Positions 35,264-44,320 of a DNA stretch of 64,000 nucleotides are shown piece after piece. Position 1 is the stretch's first letter. Every line of letters starts with the position of its first letter. The DNA lies in assembly GCF_024211275.1 (NCBI RefSeq), contig NZ_JAMLDX010000003.1, forward strand, positions 62,001 through 126,000, in the 5' to 3' direction. Below the pieces are notes generated by a model. It did not search any database. It was not told the origin of the DNA and saw only the letters and a list, made by a program, of their open reading frames with translations. Made by a program: the position numbers and the translations under genes. This stretch comes from Sphingomonas tagetis. GTDB lineage: Bacteria > Pseudomonadota > Alphaproteobacteria > Sphingomonadales > Sphingomonadaceae.

Positions 35264-35400
35264 GCGGCTTGGTCCGAGGTGGTGCGGGACATCGGCGAGC
35301 ACCTCGATCGTGTCACCATAGCCCTCCCTATTCCCGCCCGGAATTGCGCGCTGCACCACGGCGTTGACGACGGCAATTGCCCGGCGTAACAGCGCCCCCG
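35264..35400. other. Intergenic segment between btuD and the second riboswitch
   Basis: No gene is supported here. The stretch presumably holds the promoter of the second B12 operon; no clear -35/-10 pair could be assigned by eye. A minus-strand frame runs through it, but it continues antisense into btuD and has no ribosome binding site. Confidence 0.4.
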
Positions 35401-35570
35401 CTAGAGGTTCCCCGGAGACGGGGATGAAAATGGGAACGGGGTTCGAGACCCCGGCTGCCCCTGCAACTGTGAGCGGCGAGCTGCCACGTCAAATGCCATT
35501 GGGCGCGATCCCGAGAAGGCGACGAGGACCAGCACTGACCCGCAAGCCAGGAGACCTGCCCCTAGCGGTC
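35401..35570 (+). promoter_or_regulatory. Second cobalamin riboswitch, upstream of btuB
   Basis: Ordered conserved blocks are AGAGGTTCC, GGGAACGGGG, GGCTGCCCCTGCAACTGTGA followed by GCGG, a GCCATTGGG arm, and the B12 box AGCCAGGAGACCTGCC at 35545-35560, identical to that of the first riboswitch. The aptamer ends about 140 nt before btuB, leaving room for the expression platform. Confidence 0.93.
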
Positions 35571-35710
35571 GTCCTTCGTCCGGCCAGGGTGCGCCGAGCG
35601 GACGGGTAGAAACCCGAGCGACGACATCGCCAACTCGCGTTCGCGCGGGCGTGGAGGCTTGCCTCTGCCCCCAAGCGGCACGGGTCCGAATGTCTGTTGG
35701 GGGTTCTACA

Positions 35711-37690
35711 ATGCTGAAGACGTCTCTGTTCCTCGTCGGCCTGCTCGCGTCGACTTCCGCTTATGCGCAAGACGCGGCCGAGCGCGATCATGCCTCCGCG
35801 CCCGATGTCGCCGCATCCGTCGCCAAAACCGATGACAGCGCGATCGTCGTATCGGCAACGCGCACGCCGATCGAGATCGACCGCGTCGCCGCTTCGGTCA
35901 CCGTGCTCGACAAGGACTCGATCGACCGCAGCCAGGATATCGGCGTCACCGAGCTGCTGCTGCGCACGCCGGGCGTGAGCATCGCGCGCAATGGCGGCTA
36001 TGGCACGTCGACCTCGCTGCGCATCCGCGGCGCGGAAAGCGAGCAGACCGTGGTCGTGATCGATGGGATCAAACTCAATGATCCCTCGTCCACGGGCGGC
36101 GGCTACAATTTCGCCAACCTGCTGACCGGGGATGCCGCCCGCATCGAGGTGCTGCGCGGCCCGCAATCGATCCTGTGGGGCAGCCAGGCGATCGGCGGCG
36201 TCGTCAACATCGTCACGCCGTTGCCTGACGGGCCGCTCGAAGGCAGTTTCGACATCGAGGCCGGATCGCGCGAGACGGTGAGCGCGCGCGTCGCGATCGG
36301 CGGCAAGACCGGCCCGCTGAGCTTCCGCCTCGGCGGTCAGGCTTTCACCACCGACGGCATTTCGGCGATCGCACCCGCGTTCGGCGGCGTCGAACCTGAT
36401 GGCTATACCAACCGCAGCGTCAGCGGGCGGGCGGTGCTGGAGATCGCGCCGGGCGTCAGCGCCGACCTGCGCGGCTATTTCGCCGATGGCCGGGTCGATA
36501 TCGACGCGTTCAACGCCGACAGCCCGGAATATTCGCTGAACCGCGAGTTCGTCGGCTATGCCGGTATCAACTTCGACCTGCTCGGCGGCCGCTTCCGCAA
36601 CCGCGCCGGCTATGGCTACACCAACACCGATCGCGAGAACTACAATCCGGCCCGCGCCCGCGCGATCACCTTCGATGCCGCCGGCCGCAACCGCCGGTTC
36701 GAATATCAGGGCAGCTTCGCGGTCGCGAGGGGCTGGGATCTGATGATCGGCGCGGAGAACGAGAAATCGCGCTTCCGCAGCGTATCGCCCGCCGCTTCGC
36801 TGGCGATGCCAATCCCCGCGCCGGCCCAGGGCCGTGCCGAGATCACCAGCTTCTACGGTCAGCTGAGCGGCGACCTGATCGAAGGCCTGACCCTGACCGG
36901 CGGTGTCCGCAACGACGATCACAGCCGCTACGGCTCGAAGACGCTGTTTGCCGCTGGCGGCGTCTATCGCGCGCCTTGGGGCACGATCCTCCGGGCCAAT
37001 TACGGCGAGGGATTCAAGGCGCCGTCGCTGTTCCAGCTGTTCTCCGAATACGGCAACATAGCGCTGGCCCCCGAGCAGGCGCGTGGGTGGGAAGCCGGCG
37101 CCGAGCAGCAGCTGATGGACGGCGCGGTGAGCGTCGGCGCGACCTATTTCGAGCGCGACACCACCAACCAGATCGCGTTCAACAGCTGCACCACGACGTC
37201 GGCCGACCCGCGCTGCTTCGTGCCGGGCAGCACGACCACGCGTCGTTCGGGCTTTTATTACAATGTGTCGAAGGCCTATGCGCAGGGCATCGAAGCCAGG
37301 GCGAGCCTGCGCCCGGTCAAGAACCTGCTGATCGATGGCAACTTCACCTGGGCCGAAGCGATCGACCGCACGCCCGGCGCCGCGACCTTCAACCGGTTCC
37401 TTGCCCGCCGTCCGCGCCACACCGCGAACGGTTCGATCAACTATACGTTCGATCAGGGCGGCTCGATCGGCGCGGCGGTGCGCTGGTCGGGTGAGGCGTT
37501 CGACAACGCCGCGAACACCACCCGCTTCGCACCTTACACGCTGGTCGATCTGCGCGGCGATGTGCCGATCACCAGCCAACTGCGCATCTTCGCCCGGGTC
37601 GAGAATGTCTTCGACGAGCAATACTCGACCGCCTTCCGTTACAACTCGCTCGGGCGAAGCTTCTATGCCGGTTTCAGGGGGAGGTTCTGA
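35711..37690 (+). CDS. btuB: TonB-dependent vitamin B12 receptor, BtuB-like
   Basis: The 659-residue outer-membrane receptor has a signal ending SAYAQ. Its TonB box region is DSAIVVSATRTPIEIDRVAASV, split by short turns. The plug has LLLRTPGVSIARNGGYG, LRIRGAESEQTVVVIDGIKL, RIEVLRGPQSILWGSQAIGGVVNI. The barrel ends in FYAGFRGRF. The length and plug match the BtuB group, and the riboswitch directly upstream settles the substrate as a corrinoid. The next gene starts on the last base of its stop codon. Confidence 0.92.
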   Translation: MLKTSLFLVGLLASTSAYAQDAAERDHASAPDVAASVAKTDDSAIVVSATRTPIEIDRVAASVTVLDKDSIDRSQDIGVTELLLRTPGVSIARNGGYGTSTSLRIRGAESEQTVVVIDGIKLNDPSSTGGGYNFANLLTGDAARIEVLRGPQSILWGSQAIGGVVNIVTPLPDGPLEGSFDIEAGSRETVSARVAIGGKTGPLSFRLGGQAFTTDGISAIAPAFGGVEPDGYTNRSVSGRAVLEIAPGVSADLRGYFADGRVDIDAFNADSPEYSLNREFVGYAGINFDLLGGRFRNRAGYGYTNTDRENYNPARARAITFDAAGRNRRFEYQGSFAVARGWDLMIGAENEKSRFRSVSPAASLAMPIPAPAQGRAEITSFYGQLSGDLIEGLTLTGGVRNDDHSRYGSKTLFAAGGVYRAPWGTILRANYGEGFKAPSLFQLFSEYGNIALAPEQARGWEAGAEQQLMDGAVSVGATYFERDTTNQIAFNSCTTTSADPRCFVPGSTTTRRSGFYYNVSKAYAQGIEARASLRPVKNLLIDGNFTWAEAIDRTPGAATFNRFLARRPRHTANGSINYTFDQGGSIGAAVRWSGEAFDNAANTTRFAPYTLVDLRGDVPITSQLRIFARVENVFDEQYSTAFRYNSLGRSFYAGFRGRF

Positions 37691-38244
37691 TGGGATCGCG
37701 AGGGATGACCCGGCAGCGCGCTTCGGTGCTGTGGATCATGCTGCTGACGCTGGCGAGCATGGCGACAAGCTTGGCGCTTGCGTGCACCGCGCCCGTGTCG
37801 GCGCTGGCCGCGCTGGCCGCGGTGCATATGCGCCGGCGCGACGGCATCGCGCTGGCCGTGGCGGCATGGGCGGCGAACCAGGCCGGGGGCTTTGTGGTGC
37901 TTGGTTATTCGCATGACCCCAAGACGCTGGCTTGGGCGTTCGGACTGGGCACGGCGGCGGCGGGATCGGCGATCGGCGCCTGTGCCGCGCTCTCGCAGCT
38001 GAAGCTCCAATCGGTCGCGGCGCGGCTGGCGATCGCCTATGTCGCGGCATTCGTGGCGGGGAAGCTGGTCACGCTCTGCTGGGCGATGATGCTGGGCGGC
38101 GTCGCGATCACGCTGCATCCGGGCTATTCGCTCGACCAGTTCCTGCGCAACGGGGCGATCCTGATCGGGTTGTACGCGCTGTACCGGCTGCTGGTGGCGA
38201 TCGGCGTGCCGGCCCCGCTGCGGCAACATCCTGCCGCCGCCTGA
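37690..38244 (+). CDS. Small six-TM membrane protein in the B12 operon (possible BtuM/S-component-like transporter)
   Basis: I do not recognise this 184-residue protein by sequence. It is strongly hydrophobic, with about six predicted helices (roughly 13-33, 35-47, 52-72, 78-100, 108-135, 150-170). It contains Cys32, Cys98 and Cys130. The size and helix count are those of ECF-type S components. BtuM, a solitary S-component-like cobalamin transporter in Gram-negative bacteria, uses a cobalt-binding cysteine, so a BtuM-like role is a hypothesis. The start overlaps the btuB stop (TGATG) with GGGGGAGG ahead, so it is translated with btuB and is under the riboswitch. Confidence 0.75.
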   Translation: MGSRGMTRQRASVLWIMLLTLASMATSLALACTAPVSALAALAAVHMRRRDGIALAVAAWAANQAGGFVVLGYSHDPKTLAWAFGLGTAAAGSAIGACAALSQLKLQSVAARLAIAYVAAFVAGKLVTLCWAMMLGGVAITLHPGYSLDQFLRNGAILIGLYALYRLLVAIGVPAPLRQHPAAA

Positions 38245-38651
38245 TGCTGACGCGCGTCGATGACGGACCGGCGATCGTCGCGTGCAACACCTGCCGTCAT
38301 TCCTCCGATGCGCGGGATGACGGCGACGGGGTACGCGGCGGGACACGCCTCGTTGCCGCCTTGCATGCGGTCAAGGCCGGGCACGCCAGTTACGACGGCG
38401 TGGCGGTGCAGGAGATGCCGTGCCTGTTCGCGTGCCAGGACTTTTGCACCGTGCATCTGCGCGCGCCCGGCAAGGTCGGCTATGTTCTCGGGCGGTTCGC
38501 GCCGACGCAGGACGCGGCGCAGGCGATATTGGATTATGCCGTGCGCTATGCCGCGAGCGAGATGGGTCAAGTGCCATATCGTGACTGGCCGGACGGCGTG
38601 AAGGGCCATTTCATCACGCGCACGCCGCCTGCCGGGTTCGTCGTCGAATGA
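38244..38651 (+). CDS. DUF1636 family metal-binding protein
   Basis: The 135-residue cytoplasmic protein has conserved cysteines Cys14 and Cys17 (CNTC) and Cys60, Cys64 and Cys68 (CLFACQDFC). This suggests a thioredoxin-like fold with a metal or 2Fe-2S site. DUF1636/COG5469 proteins commonly sit in cobalamin gene clusters, but their reaction is not known to me. The start shares one base with the preceding stop (TGATG), and the end overlaps cobT by 4 nt. Cobalt handling or corrin reduction are possible roles (inference). Confidence 0.82.
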   Translation: MLTRVDDGPAIVACNTCRHSSDARDDGDGVRGGTRLVAALHAVKAGHASYDGVAVQEMPCLFACQDFCTVHLRAPGKVGYVLGRFAPTQDAAQAILDYAVRYAASEMGQVPYRDWPDGVKGHFITRTPPAGFVVE

Positions 38652-39664
38652 GCGTTTTCGGCACTCCCGAGGACTTCGCGCGAGCGCTGGAGAATTTGCG
38701 GGCGCCGGATGCGGCTGTCCGCGCAAAGGCGGCAGAGCGGCAGGCACAGCTGACCAAACCGCCCGGCTCGCTTGGCCGGCTTGAGGATATCGCGATCTTC
38801 ATGGCCGGGTGGCAGGGCCGCGAGCGGCCGAGAGTCGAACGCGCGCGTACTGCAATATTCGCGGGCAATCACGGCGTCACGGCGCACGGCGTCAGCACCT
38901 TTCCGGCGAGCGTGACCGTGCAGATGGTCGCCAACTTCCACGCCGGCGGCGCGGCGATCAATGCGCTCTCCGAGGCTGCGGGACTCGAACTCCGGGTGAT
39001 CGCACTGGAGCTCGACACGCCGACCGCCGATTTCACCGTCGCGCCGGCGATGAGCGAAGCCGAATGCCCGGCCGCGCTCAACGCTGGCGCGGATGTGGTG
39101 ACCGGCGACCTGGACCTGCTCGTCGTCGGCGAGATGGGGATCGGCAACTCCACCGCTGCCGCTGCGCTCTGCGCGCGGAGCTTTGGCGGCGCTGCGGCCG
39201 ATTGGGTCGGCCCCGGGACCGGGGTCGATGCGAGTGGTGTCGCCCGCAAGGCGGATGTGGTGGCGCGCGCGCTTGCCTTCCACGCAGATGCGCCGGCCAC
39301 GGCGTTCGAAACGCTTCGCCGTGTCGGCGGACGTGAGATCGCCGCGATCAGCGGTGCGGTCGTTCGTGCTCGCCAGCTCGGTGTGCCGGTGGTGTTGGAC
39401 GGCTTCATCAGCGGATCGGCGGTCGCGCCGCTCGCCGCGGTCAATCCCGCGATCGCTGAACACTGCATCGCGGGGCATTGCTCGGCCGAGCCGGGGCATG
39501 CGGCGTTGCTGGCACGGTTGGGCCTGGAACCCCTGCTCTCGCTCGGCATGCGGCTGGGCGAAGGCAGCGGCGCGGCGGTCGCGGTCGGCATCATCCGTGC
39601 CGCGCTCGCCGCGCATGACGGCATGGCGACCTTTGCCGAGGCGCAGGTGTCCGGATCGTTGTGA
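38648..39664 (+). CDS. cobT: Nicotinate-nucleotide:dimethylbenzimidazole phosphoribosyltransferase
   Basis: The 338-residue enzyme activates the lower ligand base to alpha-ribazole phosphate. Typical motifs are LTKPPGSLGRLEDIA, IFAGNHGVTAHGVS, VGEMGIGNSTAAAAL, and the catalytic Glu in MRLGEGSGAA near residue 305. The gene overlaps its neighbours by 4 nt on both sides (ATGA and GTGA). The product feeds CobS downstream. Confidence 0.96.
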   Translation: MSVFGTPEDFARALENLRAPDAAVRAKAAERQAQLTKPPGSLGRLEDIAIFMAGWQGRERPRVERARTAIFAGNHGVTAHGVSTFPASVTVQMVANFHAGGAAINALSEAAGLELRVIALELDTPTADFTVAPAMSEAECPAALNAGADVVTGDLDLLVVGEMGIGNSTAAAALCARSFGGAAADWVGPGTGVDASGVARKADVVARALAFHADAPATAFETLRRVGGREIAAISGAVVRARQLGVPVVLDGFISGSAVAPLAAVNPAIAEHCIAGHCSAEPGHAALLARLGLEPLLSLGMRLGEGSGAAVAVGIIRAALAAHDGMATFAEAQVSGSL

Positions 39665-40230
39665 CCAGCTTCGCGCTCCACTTGCTGCGCCACGGCGCGC
39701 CGACCGAGCCCGGCAGGATGATGGGGCATACCGATTGCGAACCCACCAGCGAAGGCATCGCCGCCTGCGTCGATCAGGTACTGGATCTCGGCATCGAGCA
39801 CCTGATCGCCTCCGACCTGCGGCGAGCATCGCGCGCGGCGGACGCCATCTCCGACAAGCTTTCGCTGAAGGCGACGATCGATCCGCGCTGGCGCGAGCTG
39901 GATTTCGGCGAATGGGACGGATTGCCCGCGGCCGGGATCGAAGAGGTGGCGCTCGGACGCTTCTGGAGCGACCCCGACGCCAATCCGCCGCCGGGCGGCG
40001 AGCGCTGGTCGGCGCTGGTCAGGCGCACGGGCGCGGCGATCGGCGAACTGGCGCCGGTGCCGACGCTCGTCGTTACCCATGGCGGGGCGCTGCGCGCGGC
40101 GCTGCACCTGCTTTGCGGCTTCGACCAGCGCCAGCTCTGGGCATTCGACCTCCCTTATGCCGCGCTGCTGTCGCTGCGCGTCTGGCCCGGCGCGCAACCC
40201 AGTGCGCAAGTCGCCGGACTTTATCCATGA
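39661..40230 (+). CDS. cobC: Alpha-ribazole phosphatase-type histidine phosphatase
   Basis: The 189-residue histidine phosphatase has the catalytic LLRHGAP near residue 8, the second arginine in SDLRRASRAAD, WRELDFGEWDG and the second His in VVTHGGALRAAL. In this operon it most likely removes the phosphate from alpha-ribazole phosphate or from adenosylcobalamin phosphate. The start is GTG 39661, overlapping the cobT stop; the stop overlaps cobS (ATGA). The gene name cobC is used for a different enzyme (the aminotransferase) in Pseudomonas nomenclature. Confidence 0.88.
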   Translation: MTSFALHLLRHGAPTEPGRMMGHTDCEPTSEGIAACVDQVLDLGIEHLIASDLRRASRAADAISDKLSLKATIDPRWRELDFGEWDGLPAAGIEEVALGRFWSDPDANPPPGGERWSALVRRTGAAIGELAPVPTLVVTHGGALRAALHLLCGFDQRQLWAFDLPYAALLSLRVWPGAQPSAQVAGLYP

Positions 40231-40946
40231 AGGGGCTGATCATCGCGATCCAGTTCCTCACCCGGCTGCCGGCACCGCGGATCGCCGTGTCCGACGCCGA
40301 GTTCGCTGCGTCGATGCACTGGTTTCCCGCCGTCGGCCTCATCATCGGCGGCCTGGTCGCCGGCGGCGGATGGGCGGGCACGCAGCTCGATCTCTGGATC
40401 GGCGCGCTGGCGGCGTTGTTGCTGTGGGTCGGCGTCACCGGCGCGCTGCATCTCGACGGACTGGGTGACGTCGCCGACGCTGCCGGCGCTGCGCACAAGG
40501 ATCGCGAGCGGTTGCTGGCCGTCCTCGCCGATCCGCATATCGGCAGCTTCGGCACGGTGGCGATCGGTCTGCAGCTTGTCGCCAAGCTCGTGCTGCTTCA
40601 CGCCGCGATCGAAGCCAACATTCTTGCAGCCATCGCTCTGACGCCGTTCGCGGCGCGCATCGGCCCGCTGCTCTGGACGCGCTGGCTGCCCAGCCTCCAC
40701 CAAGGCCTGGCATCGAGATTTCGTGACGCGGTGCATCCGCTCGCTGTGGCGCTATGGCTGGCCGCGTGGCTCGCCGCCTGCTGGTTCGTGCCGGGCCTGC
40801 TCGCGGCACCCGTCGCGATGTTTCTCTTCGGCTGGTGGCTGCGCGGCAAGCTCGGTGGAATCTCGGGCGACGGGCATGGCGCCGGCATCGAAATTACGGA
40901 AAGCCTGCTGCTGCTCGCCGCGCTAATCGCCGCGCGGCTCGCATGA
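40227..40946 (+). CDS. cobS: Adenosylcobinamide-GDP ribazoletransferase (cobalamin synthase)
   Basis: The 239-residue inner-membrane enzyme joins adenosylcobinamide-GDP to alpha-ribazole. Motifs are IAIQFLTRLPAP at the start, GALHLDGLGDVADAAG with the acidic catalytic/metal residues, DPHIGSFG, and GGISGDGHGAGIEITE near the C-terminus, with several membrane helices. ATG 40227 overlaps the previous stop (ATGA), and its own stop overlaps the next ATG. Confidence 0.95.
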   Translation: MKGLIIAIQFLTRLPAPRIAVSDAEFAASMHWFPAVGLIIGGLVAGGGWAGTQLDLWIGALAALLLWVGVTGALHLDGLGDVADAAGAAHKDRERLLAVLADPHIGSFGTVAIGLQLVAKLVLLHAAIEANILAAIALTPFAARIGPLLWTRWLPSLHQGLASRFRDAVHPLAVALWLAAWLAACWFVPGLLAAPVAMFLFGWWLRGKLGGISGDGHGAGIEITESLLLLAALIAARLA

Positions 40947-41923
40947 CGCAACCCTGGACCTGGCACGGCGGCGGCATGGAATCGGCAAAGCGCCGGTTCG
41001 GCGACAGCGGCCGGCCCTGGCTCGATCTCTCGACCGGTATCAACCCGCATCCCTGGCCGGGCGTGCACGCGCTGGCGATCGACTGGCATCGCCTGCCCGA
41101 ACCGGAGGTGCTTGCCGGGCTCGAAGCCGCCGCGGCGAGCACCTTCGGCCTTCATGCGCGTCACGTCTGCGCGGTTCCCGGCACTGAGATCGGCCTTCGT
41201 CTCGTCGGCCGGCTCCTTGGCGGTCCCGCGCGCTATCTCGCGCCTGGCTATCGTACCCATGGCGAGATGATCGAGGGCACAGAACCGCTCGGCTTCGCGG
41301 CGCTGGCGCAGTCGGACGGTACGCTGATCCTCGCCAATCCCACCAATCCCGATGGCCGCGCGATTGATCCCGCGCTGCTGCTGACCCTTCTCGAAACAAG
41401 AGCCGATGGCGCGTGGCTAGTTGTCGACGAAGCCTTTGCCGATGCCCGGGCCGAGCAAAGTCTGGCCAGTCATATCGACGACGACCGGCGGCTGGTGATC
41501 TTCCGCTCGTTCGGCAAATTCTTCGGCTTGGCCGGAGTGCGCCTTGGCTTCGTACTGGGGCCGGCAGGCATGATTGCAGCCTTGCGCGCGCTGCTCGGCG
41601 CGTGGCCGCTATCGTCCGCCGCGATCGCCATCGGCACTGCGGCCTATCGCGACCATGACTGGATCAGCACCGCGCAGGCCCGATTGCTTGACGACGCCGA
41701 GGCGCTCGACGCGATGCTCGCGAGCCTCGGCCATCGCGCGGTCGGCAGTTGTCCGTTGTTCCGCTTGATCGAGGTCGAGCGCGCCATGTCGCTGTTCGAG
41801 CAGCTCGCGCGTCATTCGATCCTCACCCGGCCGTTCACCGATCAGCCGCATTGGCTGCGCATCGGTCTCCCGCCCGACGCGCCGTCGCTGGCGCGGCTCA
41901 GACTGGCGCTGGCCGATGGCTGA
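40943..41923 (+). CDS. cobD: PLP-dependent threonine-phosphate decarboxylase-like aminotransferase
   Basis: The 326-residue fold-type I PLP enzyme has an N-terminal LSTGINPHPWP, LANPTNPDGR (cofactor contact), DEAFADA and the PLP lysine in FRSFGKFFGLAGVRLGF. It should make (R)-1-amino-2-propanol phosphate, the linker for cobinamide; aerobic bacteria call the corresponding protein CobC. The gene is coupled to cobS (ATGA) and overlaps cbiB by 8 nt. The symbol follows the Salmonella usage. Confidence 0.88.
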   Translation: MTQPWTWHGGGMESAKRRFGDSGRPWLDLSTGINPHPWPGVHALAIDWHRLPEPEVLAGLEAAAASTFGLHARHVCAVPGTEIGLRLVGRLLGGPARYLAPGYRTHGEMIEGTEPLGFAALAQSDGTLILANPTNPDGRAIDPALLLTLLETRADGAWLVVDEAFADARAEQSLASHIDDDRRLVIFRSFGKFFGLAGVRLGFVLGPAGMIAALRALLGAWPLSSAAIAIGTAAYRDHDWISTAQARLLDDAEALDAMLASLGHRAVGSCPLFRLIEVERAMSLFEQLARHSILTRPFTDQPHWLRIGLPPDAPSLARLRLALADG

Positions 41924-42863
41924 GCCCGTCACGCTCGTCGCGCTCGTCGCGCTTGCGCTCGATGCGGCGTTCGGATGGCCGCAATCATTATATCGCTGGA
42001 TCGGTCACCCGGTCGGCCTTTTCGCTCGCTTTCTGAACGCGGCCGAACTGCGCTGGAACCGGCCGAACGCGAGCTTCGCGAAACGCCGCATCAGCGGCAT
42101 TACGGCAATGTCGGTTCTGATGCTGGCCGTGGGCAGTATTGCCTGGATCGTCCAGCATGAGCTGTTGGTCCGGCTGGCACCGCACGGCTGGATTGCAGTC
42201 GCCATCCTCGCCTGGCCGGCGCTCGCGCAACGCAGCTTGTTCGACCATGTCCGGCCGATCGCACGCGCGTTGGAGGCGGGCGATCTCCCGGCAGCGCGCC
42301 GGGCGACAGGCTGTATCGTCGGCCGCGACACCGATGCGCTCGACGAGGCCGGCGTCGCCCGCGCCGCGATCGAGAGCCTGGCGGAGAGCTTTTGCGACGG
42401 GATCGTTGCGCCGCTTTTCTGGCTTCTGCTGTTCGGCCTGCCCGGCATCTGGGTCTACAAGGCGGTCAATACCGCCGACAGCCTGATCGGGCATCGCGAG
42501 GAACGCTGGCGTGCCTTCGGCTGGGCCGCGGCCCGCACCGACGATCTGTTCAACCTGGTGCCAGCGCGGCTCTCCGCCCTTCTGCTCTGCCTTGCAGGAA
42601 ATGGCGGATGGCGCACGCTGTGGCGCGACGCGGGCAAGCATGCATCGCCCAATGCCGGCTGGCCCGAAGCGGCGATGGCCGGCGCACTGGGACTCAAGCT
42701 TGCAGGTCCGATCGGCTATGACGGCGTGATGCACGACAAGCTTTGGATCGGCAACGGCCGGGAGAATGCGGGCGCAAGCGATATCCGCCGCGCGCTGGCG
42801 ATTTACGTCGGCGCCTGCCTGCTGCCCTGGGCGCTGGCGGGAGGTAGTGCATGGGTGTTCTGA
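41916..42863 (+). CDS. cbiB: Adenosylcobinamide-phosphate synthase
   Basis: The 315-residue inner-membrane protein attaches aminopropanol (phosphate) to adenosylcobyric acid. Hallmarks are [22 protein letters not shown] in two short blocks, [53 protein letters not shown] and a small C-terminal [14 protein letters not shown]. It partners the aminotransferase just upstream, in line with its place in the pathway. It overlaps cobQ by 13 nt. Confidence 0.94.
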   Translation: MAEPVTLVALVALALDAAFGWPQSLYRWIGHPVGLFARFLNAAELRWNRPNASFAKRRISGITAMSVLMLAVGSIAWIVQHELLVRLAPHGWIAVAILAWPALAQRSLFDHVRPIARALEAGDLPAARRATGCIVGRDTDALDEAGVARAAIESLAESFCDGIVAPLFWLLLFGLPGIWVYKAVNTADSLIGHREERWRAFGWAAARTDDLFNLVPARLSALLLCLAGNGGWRTLWRDAGKHASPNAGWPEAAMAGALGLKLAGPIGYDGVMHDKLWIGNGRENAGASDIRRALAIYVGACLLPWALAGGSAWVF

Positions 42864-44320
42864 TGCTCCAGGGCACCGGCTCGGACGTCGGCAAGTCGGT
42901 GCTGGTCGCGGGACTGTGCCGCGCCTTCGTGAACCGGGGTCTGCGCGTCCGCCCCTTCAAGCCACAGAATATGTCGAACAACGCCGCGGTCACGGTTGAC
43001 GGGGGCGAGATCGGTCGCGCGCAGGCGCTCCAGGCGATGGCTTGCCGAGTCGAGCCGCACACCGACATGAATCCCGTGCTGCTCAAGCCCCAGGCCGACC
43101 GCACGTCGCAACTGATCGTTCATGGCAAGGTCCGCGGTACGCTCGGCTCGGGCAATTTCCGCGAGGCGCGGGGCAGCCTGCTCGGCGAAGTGCTGGCGAG
43201 CTATGACCGGCTTCGCGGGCAATGCGATCTGGTGGTGGTGGAAGGCGCGGGGTCTCCTGCCGAGATCAACCTGCGCGCAGGCGATATCGCGAACATGGGC
43301 TTTGCCCGAGCGGCCGGCGTGCCGGTGGTGCTCGTCGGCGATATCGACCGCGGCGGCGTGATCGCCGCGATCGTCGGCACTCGCGCGGTGATCGAACCCG
43401 AGGACGCCGCGATGATCCGGGGCTTTCTCATCAACAAGTTCCGCGGCGATCCGGCGCTGTTCGAGGACGGCTATCGCGCGATCGAGGAACGCGCCGGCTG
43501 GCGCGGCTTCGGCGTCGTTCCGTGGCTGGCCGCGACAGCGCGGCTGCCCAGCGAGGACGCAGTGGTGCTCGACCGCACAGCGAAGCCCGGCAATGGCAAG
43601 CTCAAGGTCGTCTGCCCGATCCTACCGCGAATCTCCAATTTCGATGACCTCGATCCGCTCAAGCTGGAACCGGCGGTCGAGCTCGTGATGGTTCCACCCG
43701 GCAGGCCGATTCCCGGAGACGCCGCTCTGATCGTCCTGCCAGGTTCGAAGGCGACGATCGCCGACCTCGCCTTTCTGCGAGCGCAAGGCTGGGACATCGA
43801 TATCCATGCGCATCACCGCCGCGGCGGCATGATCCTGGGCCTGTGTGGCGGCTACCAGATGCTGGGGCGCAGCGTCGCCGACCCGCTGGGAATCGAAGGA
43901 CAGCCTTCGCGTGCGGAGGGCCTGGGCCTCCTCGACATCGAGACCACACTCTCTCCGGCCAAGGTGCTGCGGCAGGTCTGCGGCATCGCATTCGACGCGC
44001 CGGTCGAAGGCTATGAGATGCATATGGGCGAGACGACCGGCATCGACACCGAACGCCCGCTCGTTTGCCTGAGCGATGGTGGCCGCGACGGCGCCATCAG
44101 CGTCGATGGATTGGTGCAGGGTACGTATCTCCATGGCCTGCTCGCTTCCGCGCAAGCACGGCGGATGATGCTCAAGCGCATGGGCGCCACAGGCGGCGGG
44201 CGCGACTATGCCGCCGACATCGACGCCGCTCTCGACGAGATTGCGGGCGCGCTGGAACAGCATCTTGACGTCGATGGGCTGCTGCATCTTGCGCAATCGA
44301 CGGAGCCGTGCACCCGATGA
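42851..44320 (+). CDS. cobQ: Cobyric acid synthase (glutamine-hydrolysing)
   Basis: The 489-residue enzyme amidates adenosylcobyrinic acid a,c-diamide at four side chains. The N-terminal synthetase-type P-loop domain has [13 protein letters not shown] and [11 protein letters not shown]. The C-terminal class I-like glutaminase has [10 protein letters not shown] with the nucleophilic Cys, then GYEMHMGET and GTYLHGL. GGGAGG precedes ATG 42851. It is the only corrin-amidating step in this window, so its substrate must come from salvage or from genes elsewhere. Confidence 0.96.
   Translation: MGVLMLQGTGSDVGKSVLVAGLCRAFVNRGLRVRPFKPQNMSNNAAVTVDGGEIGRAQALQAMACRVEPHTDMNPVLLKPQADRTSQLIVHGKVRGTLGSGNFREARGSLLGEVLASYDRLRGQCDLVVVEGAGSPAEINLRAGDIANMGFARAAGVPVVLVGDIDRGGVIAAIVGTRAVIEPEDAAMIRGFLINKFRGDPALFEDGYRAIEERAGWRGFGVVPWLAATARLPSEDAVVLDRTAKPGNGKLKVVCPILPRISNFDDLDPLKLEPAVELVMVPPGRPIPGDAALIVLPGSKATIADLAFLRAQGWDIDIHAHHRRGGMILGLCGGYQMLGRSVADPLGIEGQPSRAEGLGLLDIETTLSPAKVLRQVCGIAFDAPVEGYEMHMGETTGIDTERPLVCLSDGGRDGAISVDGLVQGTYLHGLLASAQARRMMLKRMGATGGGRDYAADIDAALDEIAGALEQHLDVDGLLHLAQSTEPCTR

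Noticed and set aside
35264..35376. A minus-strand reading frame between btuD and riboswitch 2
   Set aside because: It continues antisense into btuD, has no ribosome site, and matches no family I recognise.
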